DNA of 64,000 nucleotides from Caballeronia ptereochthonis (GTDB taxonomy: Bacteria; Pseudomonadota; Gammaproteobacteria; Burkholderiales; Burkholderiaceae), in the NCBI RefSeq assembly GCF_001545075.1, contig NZ_FCOB02000010.1, forward strand, positions 62,001 through 126,000, written 5' to 3'. Below, one piece after another: positions 37,696 to 46,311 of the stretch (position 1 is the stretch's first letter; every line of letters starts with the position of its first letter). The notes below the pieces were generated by a model. It did not search any database. It saw nothing but the letters and a program-made list of their open reading frames with translations, and was not told the DNA's origin. Position numbers and translations under genes: made by a program.

Positions 37696-39294
37696 TTAAC
37701 GTTGATCCGCGCGCGCGAGCGGCGGTTCGCAGCCGTCGTCGCGTTGCACGTCGTTCATCGTCGGCACGTGCGGCAGCACGTCGGACTTCATGCCGTTTCG
37801 CTTTCTCAACGTCGCGCGCAAGGCGAAGAACGCTTGCAGCACGATCAGCAACGCGGAAACAGCCATGAAACACGCGCTGATCGGCTGCGTGACGAACACC
37901 GTCAGATCGCCATGCGAGAGCAACAGCGCGCGCCGGAAGTTTTCCTCGACCATCGGCCCGAGCACGTAGCCGAGCAGAATCGGCGCGACCGGAAAATTCA
38001 GCGCGACGAACACCGCGCCGATCAGACCGAACACGAGCACTTCGGACACTTCGAACAAGCTGTTATTCGTGCTGTACACGCCAACCGCGATAAAGAACAG
38101 CGCCGCCGGATAAAGAAAGCGATACGGCACTTGCAACACCTTCACCCAGATCGAAATGAGCGGCACGTTGAGCAACACGAGCAGCACGTTGCCCACCCAG
38201 AAACTCGCGATCAAGCCCCAGAAAATATCCGCGTGCTGGCTGATGAGCTGTGGCCCCGGCTGAATGCCCTGAATCAGCAGCGCGCCGAGAATCAGCGCCA
38301 TGACGGGATCGCCGGGAATGCCGAGACTCATCGTCGGAATGAAGTCGACTTGCGTCTTGGAATGCGACGACGCTTCCGGCGATGCCACGCCTTCGAGCGC
38401 GCCCGTGCCGAAGCGCTCGGGATTGCGCGATATCTTCTTTTCCAGCGCGTAGGCGATGAACGTCGTGATAGTCGGCCCCGTACCCGGCATCGCGCCGAAT
38501 AATGTGCCAACCGACGTGCCGCGCACGATCGGCCAGAACGCCTGTTTCAGTTCCTTGATGCTCGGCCGCATGTCGCGCAGGCTCACTTTCACGCCGCTGC
38601 CCACCGCGTGCATGCGGTTCACATTGCGCAAAAATTCCGTCACGCCGAAAAGACCGAGCGCAAGCGCGACGAGCTGCACGCCATCCGCGAGTTCGGTGAA
38701 GCCGAAGGTGAAGCGCATCACGCCGGTGTTGACGTCCGTGCCGACCACGCCTGCGAGCAAACCGATCACGGTCATCGAGACGCCTTTGAGCGGCGAACCG
38801 CTCGACATCGTGCCGCCTGCGATCAGCCCGAGCAACATGATCGAGAACAGCTCGGCGGGACCGAACTTGAACGCGATCGACACGAGCAACGGCGACGCAA
38901 AAATCATCACGATGATGCCCACCGATGCCGCGAAGAACGACGCGATCATCGTAATGCCGAGCGCGGTGCCGCCCTTGCCCGCGCGTGTCATCGGATAACC
39001 GTCGAGACAGGTGACCGCGTGCGGCGGGTGACACGGCAGATTCAGCAGAATCGCGCCGATCGCGCCGCCATATTGCGAGCCGTAAAAGATGCCCGCGAGC
39101 ATCAGAATCGCGGCGACGGGATGCATCGTATAAGTGAGCGGCAGCAGAATGGAGATCGCCGAGAGCGGTCCCATGCCCGGCAACACGCCGATGAGATTGC
39201 CCACCATCACGCCGAAGAACGACCACATGAGGTTGTGCCATTCGAGCGCGACGCCGAAGCCCTGCCACAGGTCAGCCAGGGAATGTCCGATCAT
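37696..39294 (-). CDS. tctA: tripartite tricarboxylate transporter large membrane subunit (TctA)
   Basis: A 532-aa protein with about 11-12 hydrophobic segments. The TctA signatures are clear: NLIGVLPGMGPLSAISILLP near the N-terminus and TSVGTLFGAMPGTGPTITTF in the middle. It forms the cation-coupled channel. ATG 39294 overlaps the TctB stop (ATGA). The longer in-frame start at 39339 would overlap TctB by 49 nt and is less likely. Confidence 0.94.
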   Translation of the reverse strand: MIGHSLADLWQGFGVALEWHNLMWSFFGVMVGNLIGVLPGMGPLSAISILLPLTYTMHPVAAILMLAGIFYGSQYGGAIGAILLNLPCHPPHAVTCLDGYPMTRAGKGGTALGITMIASFFAASVGIIVMIFASPLLVSIAFKFGPAELFSIMLLGLIAGGTMSSGSPLKGVSMTVIGLLAGVVGTDVNTGVMRFTFGFTELADGVQLVALALGLFGVTEFLRNVNRMHAVGSGVKVSLRDMRPSIKELKQAFWPIVRGTSVGTLFGAMPGTGPTITTFIAYALEKKISRNPERFGTGALEGVASPEASSHSKTQVDFIPTMSLGIPGDPVMALILGALLIQGIQPGPQLISQHADIFWGLIASFWVGNVLLVLLNVPLISIWVKVLQVPYRFLYPAALFFIAVGVYSTNNSLFEVSEVLVFGLIGAVFVALNFPVAPILLGYVLGPMVEENFRRALLLSHGDLTVFVTQPISACFMAVSALLIVLQAFFALRATLRKRNGMKSDVLPHVPTMNDVQRDDGCEPPLARADQR

Positions 39295-39809
39295 GTGCGG
39301 CCCCACGTGAGAAGCGGAAACTGCAATTGCAGCGCCCACCAGAAAACGACCACGGACACGAGCGTGATAACCACCGCCAGCGCAAGCGCGCTCTTCCAGG
39401 TGTTGTCGCGATCACCGAATGCGGAGATGAATGTCACCGCGAACGATGCCGGCAAGAGACCGCCCCATTTGCCGAGCACGACGAACGCCACGATGCTCGC
39501 GACGATGCAGAACCAGCCGCGCCATTCGGGACCGGTGTCGTCGTGCTGCATGCCTTCGTGCTTGAGCGGCCGCGCCGAAGGGCGTCTCGCCGTGCCCGCA
39601 ATGCCTAAACCCAGCAGAATCAGAATCGCGCCGAGGCACGTCGGAAAGAAGCCCGGCCCCATGTGTGTGAGGCTGCCGAAGTGGTAGTTGAGGCCTTGCG
39701 TGACCGCGCCCGCGCCGATCAGACACATCAGCGCGCCGCCGTAGTAGTCACGCCGGTATCCGCTCAGAAAGCCCGGGCGGCTGGCATCGGCTGTTGCTTG
39801 TCCGTTCAT
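39291..39809 (-). CDS. tctB: tripartite tricarboxylate transporter small membrane subunit (TctB)
   Basis: A protein of about 172 aa with four hydrophobic helices (YGGALMCLIGAGAVTQGLNY, FFPTCLGAILILLGLGIA, WFCIVASIVAFVVLGKWG, ALALAVVITLVSVVVFWWAL). The size and layout are usual for TctB. Of two in-frame ATG codons, 39809 has GGAGA 6 nt upstream and is preferred to 39821. It is first in the TctBAC set, and its distance from the MmgE/PrpD gene is 74 nt. Confidence 0.9.
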   Translation of the reverse strand: MNGQATADASRPGFLSGYRRDYYGGALMCLIGAGAVTQGLNYHFGSLTHMGPGFFPTCLGAILILLGLGIAGTARRPSARPLKHEGMQHDDTGPEWRGWFCIVASIVAFVVLGKWGGLLPASFAVTFISAFGDRDNTWKSALALAVVITLVSVVVFWWALQLQFPLLTWGRT

Positions 39810-39883
39810 GTTCGTCTCCATGTCTCGGTCAGGTTTCGCGCGCTGTTTTATGGATGCGTCTATCGCTCATGGTGCTTGACGCG

Positions 39884-41245
39884 TCACAGCATGTCGGCGA
39901 CCTCCGCGATATCGTCGGCGGTTTCGAGCGCCCACAGCCGTTGTAATGCGCGTGTTTGCCGGCCTGCGTCCAGAATGCCGCCGACGTTCGCGCAGAACTT
40001 GCGCACGAGCTCTTCATCGGAGAGCGGATTGGCCAACTGTCCGCGCGGATGGTCGACACGAACGCTCACGGTCGAGCCATCCCGAAGTTTTGCCTCGGCG
40101 ATGCATTGGCCGCGTTCGAGCGTCTTGTCCGCGACGAAATCGATCGCCCGGCGCAGCGGCGCGAGACGCGCATCGCGCACGCGTTCGTCGGTGTATTGCG
40201 CGAGGCCCGCTGCATCGTCGGTGAGCGCGACCGCCGCCGAATGCCGCGCGCTGAACTTGCCTTGCAGACCGGTCGAAGGTTCGTCGATGCTCGTCGATGC
40301 GTCGAGCGTGCCCGCCGGCATTTGGCACACGATGCGCTCGACGTGTTCCGGCATAACGCCATGCTCGTGGCGCAGTGCGAACATCGCGTCGATTGCCGCG
40401 TGATGCGGCAGGCAACACGCATACGGCTTGTACATGTTGCGCTGAAGCTCGAAGCGGTCGCCGAGCCCGTCGACCGCGCGCCGCAGGTCGAACGTGCGCG
40501 CGGTGAGCATCGCGAAGCCGAGCGGCGCTTCGATTGCGACCATCGAGCTCGTCACGCCCTCGCGAGCGGCCAATGCGGCGAGCACGCCGTTCATGGCTGC
40601 CTTGCCAACCTGAAACGGCTTGCCCATCGAACCGTGATTCTGGCGCGAGCCGCTCGCCTGCGACGCCGCCATGCCGAGCGCGTGACGCATCTGATCGGCA
40701 TCGAGGCGCAGCAGCTTGCCTGCCGCGACCGTGGCCGCGAAGGTGCCGCTCGTCGGCGTGTTCTGCCAGCCCTGATCGTAGATCGACGGATTGAGCGCGC
40801 GAGCGATACGCGCGCCCACATCCCATCCGGCGACGAACGCGAGCAGCACGTCGCGCCCGCTCGCGCGCAGCATCTCGCCTACCGACCACACGGCCGCCGC
40901 CACCGGCACGGAACCGTGATAGAAGAAGTCGGCGTGCGTATCGTCGAAATCGAGCGCATGGCCCGACGCGCAATTGATGAACGCGGCGGTCAATGCATCC
41001 GTCTTGCGATCCTCGCCGATGAGCCGCGCTTCTGGCGCGCCGCCACGCACGGCATAGACGCGCTTCAGCTTGCCGATCAACGGCTCGCGGCTGCCCGCCA
41101 ACGCCACGCCCTGATAGTCGACGAGCGCGCGTTTGGCTTCGTCGACCACGGCGGGCGGCACATCGGCATGAACGAGCCGCACGGCGTGCTCCGCCAGGAG
41201 CCGCGTCACTTCGATATCCCGTCCCTGCCGTGCGTCGTCGTCCAC
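39884..41245 (-). CDS. MmgE/PrpD family protein
   Basis: A 453-aa protein with the MmgE/PrpD two-domain layout. Key segments are SGHALDFDDTHADFFYHGSV, QNTPTSGTFAATVAAGKLLR, QNHGSMGKPFQVGKAAMNG and KPYACCLPHHAAIDAM. Members include 2-methylcitrate dehydratase, cis-aconitate decarboxylase and bacterial itaconate-type enzymes, so it probably dehydrates or decarboxylates the tricarboxylate brought in by TctABC. The start is GTG 41245 with AAGGAG 6 nt before. It is followed by the transporter genes. Confidence 0.88.
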   Translation of the reverse strand: MDDDARQGRDIEVTRLLAEHAVRLVHADVPPAVVDEAKRALVDYQGVALAGSREPLIGKLKRVYAVRGGAPEARLIGEDRKTDALTAAFINCASGHALDFDDTHADFFYHGSVPVAAAVWSVGEMLRASGRDVLLAFVAGWDVGARIARALNPSIYDQGWQNTPTSGTFAATVAAGKLLRLDADQMRHALGMAASQASGSRQNHGSMGKPFQVGKAAMNGVLAALAAREGVTSSMVAIEAPLGFAMLTARTFDLRRAVDGLGDRFELQRNMYKPYACCLPHHAAIDAMFALRHEHGVMPEHVERIVCQMPAGTLDASTSIDEPSTGLQGKFSARHSAAVALTDDAAGLAQYTDERVRDARLAPLRRAIDFVADKTLERGQCIAEAKLRDGSTVSVRVDHPRGQLANPLSDEELVRKFCANVGGILDAGRQTRALQRLWALETADDIAEVADML

Positions 41246-41256
41246 CGTGATCTCCT

Positions 41257-41653
41257 TCACCGCGTCACGCGTAGCGCCGCCGTGAGTTCCTCCGTGTGCT
41301 CGCCGAGCGCGGGCGGCGCGCTTCGCACCGGCAGATTGCGCCCGTTCACGCGAATCGGCGACGCGAACGTGCGCGTCTGAACGCCATTGGGCAGCGTGAG
41401 CGGCTGCACCCAGCCCATGTGTTCGAGCTGCGTGTCGGCAAGCACTTGCGAGTACGTGTTGATCGGCGCGCACGGCACGCCCGCGCCGCGAAAGGCGTCG
41501 AGCCAGTGCGGGGCATCGTGAGCGGCGAATTCGGCTTCGAGCAGATCGCGCAATTCCACCTGATGACGCGCGCGATCGCCCGTGTTGAGAAAGCGCGCAT
41601 CCTCGCGCCGTTCGGCACGATTCATCACCTTGCAGACGGCCGCCCACAGCGAG
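41257..41653 (-). pseudogene. 3' fragment of a CaiB/BaiF CoA-transferase
   Basis: The minus-strand frame gives SLWAAVCKVMNRAERREDAR, then RARHQVELRDLLEAEFAAHD, APHWLDAFRGAGVPCAPINT and ends VRSAPPALGEHTEELTAALR. Block by block it follows the last third of the intact CoA-transferase at 18502-19650 (for example APINTYSQVL and LPNGVQT-x-TFASP). The first 250 or so residues, including the catalytic Asp, are missing. It begins directly after the stop codon of the CMD gene, so a deletion or recombination joined the two. Confidence 0.88.
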
Positions 41654-41655
41654 GC

Positions 41656-41994
41656 TTACTTGAGGCCTTGCATCGCTTCCATCGCGTGGAGCGAATACAC
41701 GTAGGCCGCGCCCGCATTCAGCGCGATGGCCGTGCCGCACGCATCCGACACTTCGGCTTCGGTCGCGCCTGCCTGGATGGCCGCCGACACATGCGAACTA
41801 ATGCAGCCATCGCAGCGCGTCGTCACGGCCACGGCGATCGCGATCAGCTCGCGCGTTTTCGCATCGAGCGCGCCGTTCGAGCCTTGCGCCGCCGCGACAC
41901 TGCGATACGCCTCCAGCATCTTCGGATTGCTGTTGCCGATGAGGCCGGACGAACGCTTCAGGGTGCCGAGCAACTCACTCCAGTTGAGGAACAT
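41656..41994 (-). CDS. carboxymuconolactone decarboxylase/AhpD-like protein
   Basis: A 112-aa all-helical protein with the redox motif C-x2-C-x3-H (RCDGCISSH, near residues 62-67) typical of AhpD-type peroxidase partners, and an alanine-rich second half. CMD-family proteins of this size are either alkylhydroperoxidase-like or decarboxylases. The CxxC favours an AhpD-like activity. It is the first gene of the minus-strand carboxylate operon, with TTTTGACAG..GGAGAAC-type context upstream (RBS AGGAGAAC). Confidence 0.85.
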   Translation of the reverse strand: MFLNWSELLGTLKRSSGLIGNSNPKMLEAYRSVAAAQGSNGALDAKTRELIAIAVAVTTRCDGCISSHVSAAIQAGATEAEVSDACGTAIALNAGAAYVYSLHAMEAMQGLK

Positions 41995-42043
41995 GGGTGT
42001 TCTCCTTTTGACAGTTGGCCTCGCCCTCCCGGCGAGGGCGCAT

Positions 42044-42118
42044 GGTTGAAACCGTGCAACTGGAGACGATGTTAGGGGCGGGACATCGGGGAGAGCGAGC
42101 GTTCCATTTGGTTGAACC
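42044..42118. promoter_or_regulatory. possible operator pair upstream of the CMD operon
   Basis: GGTTGAAACC (42044-42053) and GGTTGAACC (42110-42118) are two near-identical, roughly symmetric sequences. They lie 50 and 116 nt before the CMD start on the minus strand. They could be sites for the adjacent IclR-B regulator. The evidence is only the repetition and position. Confidence 0.3.
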
Positions 42119-42123
42119 GCGGC

Positions 42124-42987
42124 TCAATGTCCCGCGAGTTCGAATTCGGGTTGATGCCGCGCGTCGCGAGCTGCGTAGGAAGGCGCGGGCGCTGCGCTCA
42201 CGTCGTTCCAGTGATTCGTGACGCTCAACAGCAACGCATGCGGCGAGACCGTGCCGGACATCGTCGATAACGTCTGACCCGCGTCGAGCACCTGTGCGAT
42301 GAGCGCGTCGCGGCGCGGACCGTCGAGCCGCGACGCCGGTCCCGAAATGCCGATCGCGCCGACGACCGTGCCCGCATCGTCGAAGATCGGCGCGGCCAGG
42401 CCGTTGATGCCGAGCCGCCATTCGCCGCCGTTTCGCGCGTAGCCGCGCGCGCGAATCTGCGCCATCTCCGCGAGAAACGCGCGCGGCTCGACGATGGTAT
42501 TCGCCGTGGCGGGCGCGAGATGCCCGGCGGTGATCGAAAGCCAGCGCGGCCCGCGAAACGCCATCATCGCTTTGCCTGTTGCAACGCAATGCGCCGGCAC
42601 GCGCCCGCCGATCTGGCTATACGCGCGCACCGGATTCGTCGCGGCTTCGAGCTTGTGCACGTAGACGACATCGCGCTGATCGAGCACGGACAGATGCACG
42701 CTTTCGCCGGTGTCTTCGAGAAGCGTATGCATCACACTTTCGGCGTGCCGGCGCAGATCGAAACCCGGCAGCGCCGCCGACGCCACTTCCCACAGCTTGA
42801 TCGACACGCGATACCGCCCCGTGCAGCTCTGCTCGACGTAACGCTCGTCGACGAGCGCCTGCAGCAGACGATGCACGCCGCTCTTCGGCATCCCCGCCGC
42901 GCTCGCCAGTTCGCTCACGCCCATCGGCTCGCCGCGCCGCGCGAGCACTTCCAGCAGGCAGAGCCCTTTGATCAAAGTGTTGTTCAT
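42124..42987 (-). CDS. IclR family transcriptional regulator (IclR-B)
   Basis: A 287-aa regulator with a winged helix (NNTLIKGLCLLEVLARRGEP, then MGVSELASAAGMPKSGVHRL) and an IclR effector domain. ATG 42987 follows GAGG with 6-nt spacing; a start 12 nt earlier is also in frame. It extends about 40 residues beyond IclR-A at the C-terminus. It lies 129 bp upstream of the CMD-MmgE-Tct operon in the same direction and is divergent from the LysR at 43183. It probably controls the carboxylate operon (inference). Confidence 0.9.
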   Translation of the reverse strand: MNNTLIKGLCLLEVLARRGEPMGVSELASAAGMPKSGVHRLLQALVDERYVEQSCTGRYRVSIKLWEVASAALPGFDLRRHAESVMHTLLEDTGESVHLSVLDQRDVVYVHKLEAATNPVRAYSQIGGRVPAHCVATGKAMMAFRGPRWLSITAGHLAPATANTIVEPRAFLAEMAQIRARGYARNGGEWRLGINGLAAPIFDDAGTVVGAIGISGPASRLDGPRRDALIAQVLDAGQTLSTMSGTVSPHALLLSVTNHWNDVSAAPAPSYAARDARHQPEFELAGH

Positions 42988-43182
42988 CGACGACCTCATC
43001 GGTTGCGCGATTCAAACGGCACGCGATTCCGCGCGAGTTGCAGGATGACCGCAGACACACCGTCACGAGACATTATGCAAAGAGCAGATAAAAATTCACT
43101 TCGAAATTCCGATAATGGATATTTACGAAAAACTGGCCTATGCTCGAATCGGAACTGCGCATGGGTCATCGAGGGCGAATAG

Positions 43183-44115
43183 ATGAAACTGGAAGACATC
43201 CATGCGTTCGTCGCGGTGGTACGAAACGCGTCGATCACGGGAGCCGCCGAGGCGCTGCTCACGCGTCAGCCCGCCATCACTCGGCGAGTGCAAAGTCTGG
43301 AGAAGGACTTGGGCGTCGTGCTGCTCGACCGCAACGTGAAGCCGAGCCGGCCCACGCAGATCGGCCGGCGCGTCTACGAACTGTGCGTGAATGTCGTGCG
43401 CGATATCGAGCTGATTGATGAACTCGTGCGCGAAGATTGCGCGCCCTCGGGCCGCATGCGTCTGGGCGTCGCGGAAGTGCTCGCGGAACTGGCGCTGCTC
43501 GATGCCGTGCCCGAACTGCGCCGCGAATATCCGCACATGCAGATCGAAGTGGCGTCGGGCTGGAGCACCGAAGTCATCGCGCGTCTGCGTGAAAGCGCCG
43601 TCGATGCCGCCATCGCCGTGCTGCCCGAAAACACGCGCTTCGAGGCGGGTTTTTCGGCGGCGTCGATCGGCGTCTTGCCGATGGTCGTCGTCGCGCAAAA
43701 GGGCACGATCTCCGGGCGCAGACGGCTCGCGGAATTGCACGGCATGGAGTGGATTCTCAATCCGGAAGGCTGCGGTTTTCGCGACATTCTGCGCCGCGCG
43801 TTCAGCGAACAAGGCCTGCCGTTTTCCGTGAAGATTTCGACCTTCGGCACTGAGCAGAAGCTGGGACTCGTCGCGAGCGGCGCGGGCTTGAGCTTCGTGC
43901 CGGAAAGCATGCTGGACGCGAGTCAGTACGCACCGCAATTGCAGCGCATCGAACTCTCGGACTTCACGCCGCGTCCGCATATCTGGTGCGTGCATCCCGA
44001 GAATCTCGGCCGCTCAGCGGGCTGCGTGGCGCGCTTCGGCGAAGTGATCATCGAGGAACTGGCGGCGCTCAGCGCACGGCGCAGTCCCGCCAGACAGACA
44101 AGGAGACCAGCATGA
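43183..44115 (+). CDS. LysR family transcriptional regulator (LysR-D)
   Basis: A 310-aa regulator with the usual winged helix (LEDIHAFVAVVRNASITGAA, then LLTRQPAITRRVQSLEKDLG). It overlaps the following cupin gene by ATGA, so the two are translated together. The 195-bp divergent region shared with IclR-B holds an imperfect palindrome (AAATTCCGATAATGGATATT, about 43094-43113). The coupling suggests that it controls sulfur- or thiol-related genes (inference). Confidence 0.9.
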   Translation: MKLEDIHAFVAVVRNASITGAAEALLTRQPAITRRVQSLEKDLGVVLLDRNVKPSRPTQIGRRVYELCVNVVRDIELIDELVREDCAPSGRMRLGVAEVLAELALLDAVPELRREYPHMQIEVASGWSTEVIARLRESAVDAAIAVLPENTRFEAGFSAASIGVLPMVVVAQKGTISGRRRLAELHGMEWILNPEGCGFRDILRRAFSEQGLPFSVKISTFGTEQKLGLVASGAGLSFVPESMLDASQYAPQLQRIELSDFTPRPHIWCVHPENLGRSAGCVARFGEVIIEELAALSARRSPARQTRRPA

Positions 44116-44690
44116 GCATTGCGCGTTTGCGCGATTTCGTGAGCGAGCTCACCGATATCGTGCATGACGGCGTACCCGAAGCCGCCGTGCTCGATGCCCT
44201 GCACGCGCCCATGTCGCGGCTGCTCGACAAGGACGACTGGTTGCCGGAAGCGTTCGCGGCGCCGCATCCGGAGTATTACCAGCAGTACTTGCTGCACTGC
44301 GATCCGAAGATGCGCTTTTCTGTCGTGAGTTTCGTGTGGGGCCCGGGCCAGAAAACGCCGATTCACGATCACACCGTATGGGGCATGATCGGCATGCTGC
44401 GCGGGGCGGAGGAATCGACGCGATTCGAGGCGCGCGAACCGGGCGCGCCGCTGCACGTCAGCGAGACGAGCGTTTTGAAAGCGGGTGATATCGATTGCGT
44501 GTCGCCGACGGTCGGCGACGTGCATCAGGTGCGCAACGTGTACGACGATCGCGTGTCGATCAGCATCCACGTATATGGCGGCAATATCGGACGCGTGCGG
44601 CGTCACGTTTATGACCGCGCGACCGGTCGCGCGAAGGAATTCGTGTCGGGGTTTTCATCGAACGTCGTGCCGAACTTGTGGGCGGCGTAG
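44112..44690 (+). CDS. cysteine dioxygenase-type thiol dioxygenase (cupin)
   Basis: A 192-aa cupin protein. The three iron-binding His are seen in TPIHDHTVWG (two) and VGDVHQVRN (one), the pattern of cysteine and 3-mercaptopropionate dioxygenases. These enzymes oxidise a thiol to a sulfinate using O2 and Fe(II). Bacterial relatives of about 200 aa include both types, so the thiol cannot be named. The start at 44112 overlaps the LysR stop (AGGAGA site upstream). A strong hairpin follows the stop codon. Confidence 0.9.
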   Translation: MSIARLRDFVSELTDIVHDGVPEAAVLDALHAPMSRLLDKDDWLPEAFAAPHPEYYQQYLLHCDPKMRFSVVSFVWGPGQKTPIHDHTVWGMIGMLRGAEESTRFEAREPGAPLHVSETSVLKAGDIDCVSPTVGDVHQVRNVYDDRVSISIHVYGGNIGRVRRHVYDRATGRAKEFVSGFSSNVVPNLWAA

Positions 44691-44712
44691 CGTTCATATT
44701 TCAAATGAGCCA

Positions 44713-44743
44713 ATGCCCGCGCGAAGGGGAATCGCGCGGGCAT
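44713..44743. terminator. strong hairpin, probable bidirectional terminator
   Basis: A perfect 12-bp stem, ATGCCCGCGCGA and TCGCGCGGGCAT, encloses a 7-nt loop. It lies between the convergent thiol dioxygenase and AtoE genes, 22 nt after one stop and 26 nt from the other. There is only a weak T-run (CTTT), so termination efficiency is uncertain. Confidence 0.65.
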
Positions 44744-44769
44744 CGCTTTGGTGAGTCAGAGCGCCTTGA

Positions 44770-46212
44770 CTACGTGCCCGCCCAAACCGGCACGACGAAC
44801 AAATACACGAAGCCGAGCAGCGACCCCGCCGTCAGGAAGATGACGAGCGTGAAGCCAAGCACGCGCTGCACGCCGACGCCCGCAATCGCGACAACCGGAA
44901 TCGCCCAGAACGGCTGCAACAGGCTGCCGGCCATTTCGCCGGCAGCAATCGCCATCGACGTGCCCGGCAACGACGCGCCGAGCTGCATGGCGGCGGGAAT
45001 CGTGAACGGCCCTTGCACGGCCCAGTGACCGCCGCCGCTCGGAATGAATAGCGTGATCACGCCCGATGCCAGATAGCTCAGAAATGGCAACGTCGTGCTC
45101 GAAGCAACGTGAATGTAGGCATGCGCGACGGTTTCATCGAGTGCGGTCGCGCTCATGATGCCCATGATTCCGCCGTAGAACGGATATTGCAGCAGCATCG
45201 GCCCCGTGACTTTTGCGGCCTCCGTCACCGCGCCGACATAGCGGCGCGGACTGCCGTGCAGACACAACCCCGCGAGCAAAAAGATGAAGATGACCGTGTT
45301 GATGTCGAGGCTCACGCCGTGACGCGTCCACTGCATCGCGAGATAGCCCGCGCCCGCGAGCACGAAGACCAGTGCGCAGATGCGGGAGCGTTCGAGCAGG
45401 CCCGCGAAGGTGTGGGCGCGTGAATCGCCGGTCTCGTCGTCGACGTTTTTATCCTCTGCTTCGAGCAACGCGACGTCGGCGGCGATCACGTCTTTATCGG
45501 CGGGTCGCATGAGGATGAACACGACCGGAATCAGCACCATTGCAGCAACGCCCGCGAGCAGGTTCCATCCCGCGAACACCGTATGCGCGAGCGGCACGGC
45601 CGAATGCGTATGCTGCTCGACGATATTGAGCGGATTGCCCGGCGATGCAATCGACAGCGCGATCGAACTCGACATGCCCGTGAACGCCCACAGCACCCAC
45701 GAGCTATACGCTGCAGCCACGAGCCACGCGAAATCCACGCGCACTTGCCGCGCGACCTGCTTCGACAACAGCGCGCCGACGACGAGGCCGAAACCCCAGT
45801 TCAGGAACGTCGCGACAGCCCCGACACTGAACACGAGCAGCACGGCGGAAGCCGGCCCCACCGCGAGCTTGCTCACGCTGCGCAAGGCTGCCTTGATGAG
45901 CGACGCGCTCGCGAGCGCATAGCCTGTGACGAGCACGAGCACCATCTGAAACGCGAACGTGAAGATGCCGAAGATACCTTTGTACCAGCCGGTCAGAATC
46001 ACTTCGGGCGTGCCCTTCGGTGCAAAGACGAGCGCGAGACACGCGACCATCACCGTGAGCAAAATGACGATGACGAACGGGTCCGGCATCACGCGTTCGA
46101 ACAGATATACGCACGACGACACCGCGCGCTGCAACAGGGACTTGCCTTCGTTCGGATGATCGGGGACGGCTTGAGGCCTCACAGCGAGCGGCGGGGAATC
46201 GTGGGTTTCCAT
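44770..46212 (-). CDS. atoE: short-chain fatty acid transporter family protein (AtoE-type)
   Basis: A 480-aa membrane protein with about 11-12 helices, matching the AtoE/TIGR00366 family. Visible conserved stretches are ATFLNWGFGLVVGALLSKQV, GNPLNIVEQH and FIPSGGGHWAVQGPF. The family imports short-chain fatty acids such as acetoacetate. It is the last gene of the Rieske-reductase operon, 99 nt downstream of the oxygenase, so it probably imports the Rieske substrate or a relative of it (inference). Confidence 0.85.
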   Translation of the reverse strand: METHDSPPLAVRPQAVPDHPNEGKSLLQRAVSSCVYLFERVMPDPFVIVILLTVMVACLALVFAPKGTPEVILTGWYKGIFGIFTFAFQMVLVLVTGYALASASLIKAALRSVSKLAVGPASAVLLVFSVGAVATFLNWGFGLVVGALLSKQVARQVRVDFAWLVAAAYSSWVLWAFTGMSSSIALSIASPGNPLNIVEQHTHSAVPLAHTVFAGWNLLAGVAAMVLIPVVFILMRPADKDVIAADVALLEAEDKNVDDETGDSRAHTFAGLLERSRICALVFVLAGAGYLAMQWTRHGVSLDINTVIFIFLLAGLCLHGSPRRYVGAVTEAAKVTGPMLLQYPFYGGIMGIMSATALDETVAHAYIHVASSTTLPFLSYLASGVITLFIPSGGGHWAVQGPFTIPAAMQLGASLPGTSMAIAAGEMAGSLLQPFWAIPVVAIAGVGVQRVLGFTLVIFLTAGSLLGFVYLFVVPVWAGT

Positions 46213-46311
46213 CGTATGTCTCCTGAACCAGGGTCGATGTTCTCGTATGAAACCTTGTTTGCAGGCCTTTCACGCTCCATGGCGGGTAAAGGCGGCAGTG
46301 ACCTCGAGGAT

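Noticed and set aside
42022..42040. Hairpin CGCCCTC-N5-GAGGGCG between IclR-B and the CMD gene
   Set aside because: It could be a terminator for IclR-B, but there is no T-run in either direction and it is 84 nt from the stop; too weak to list.
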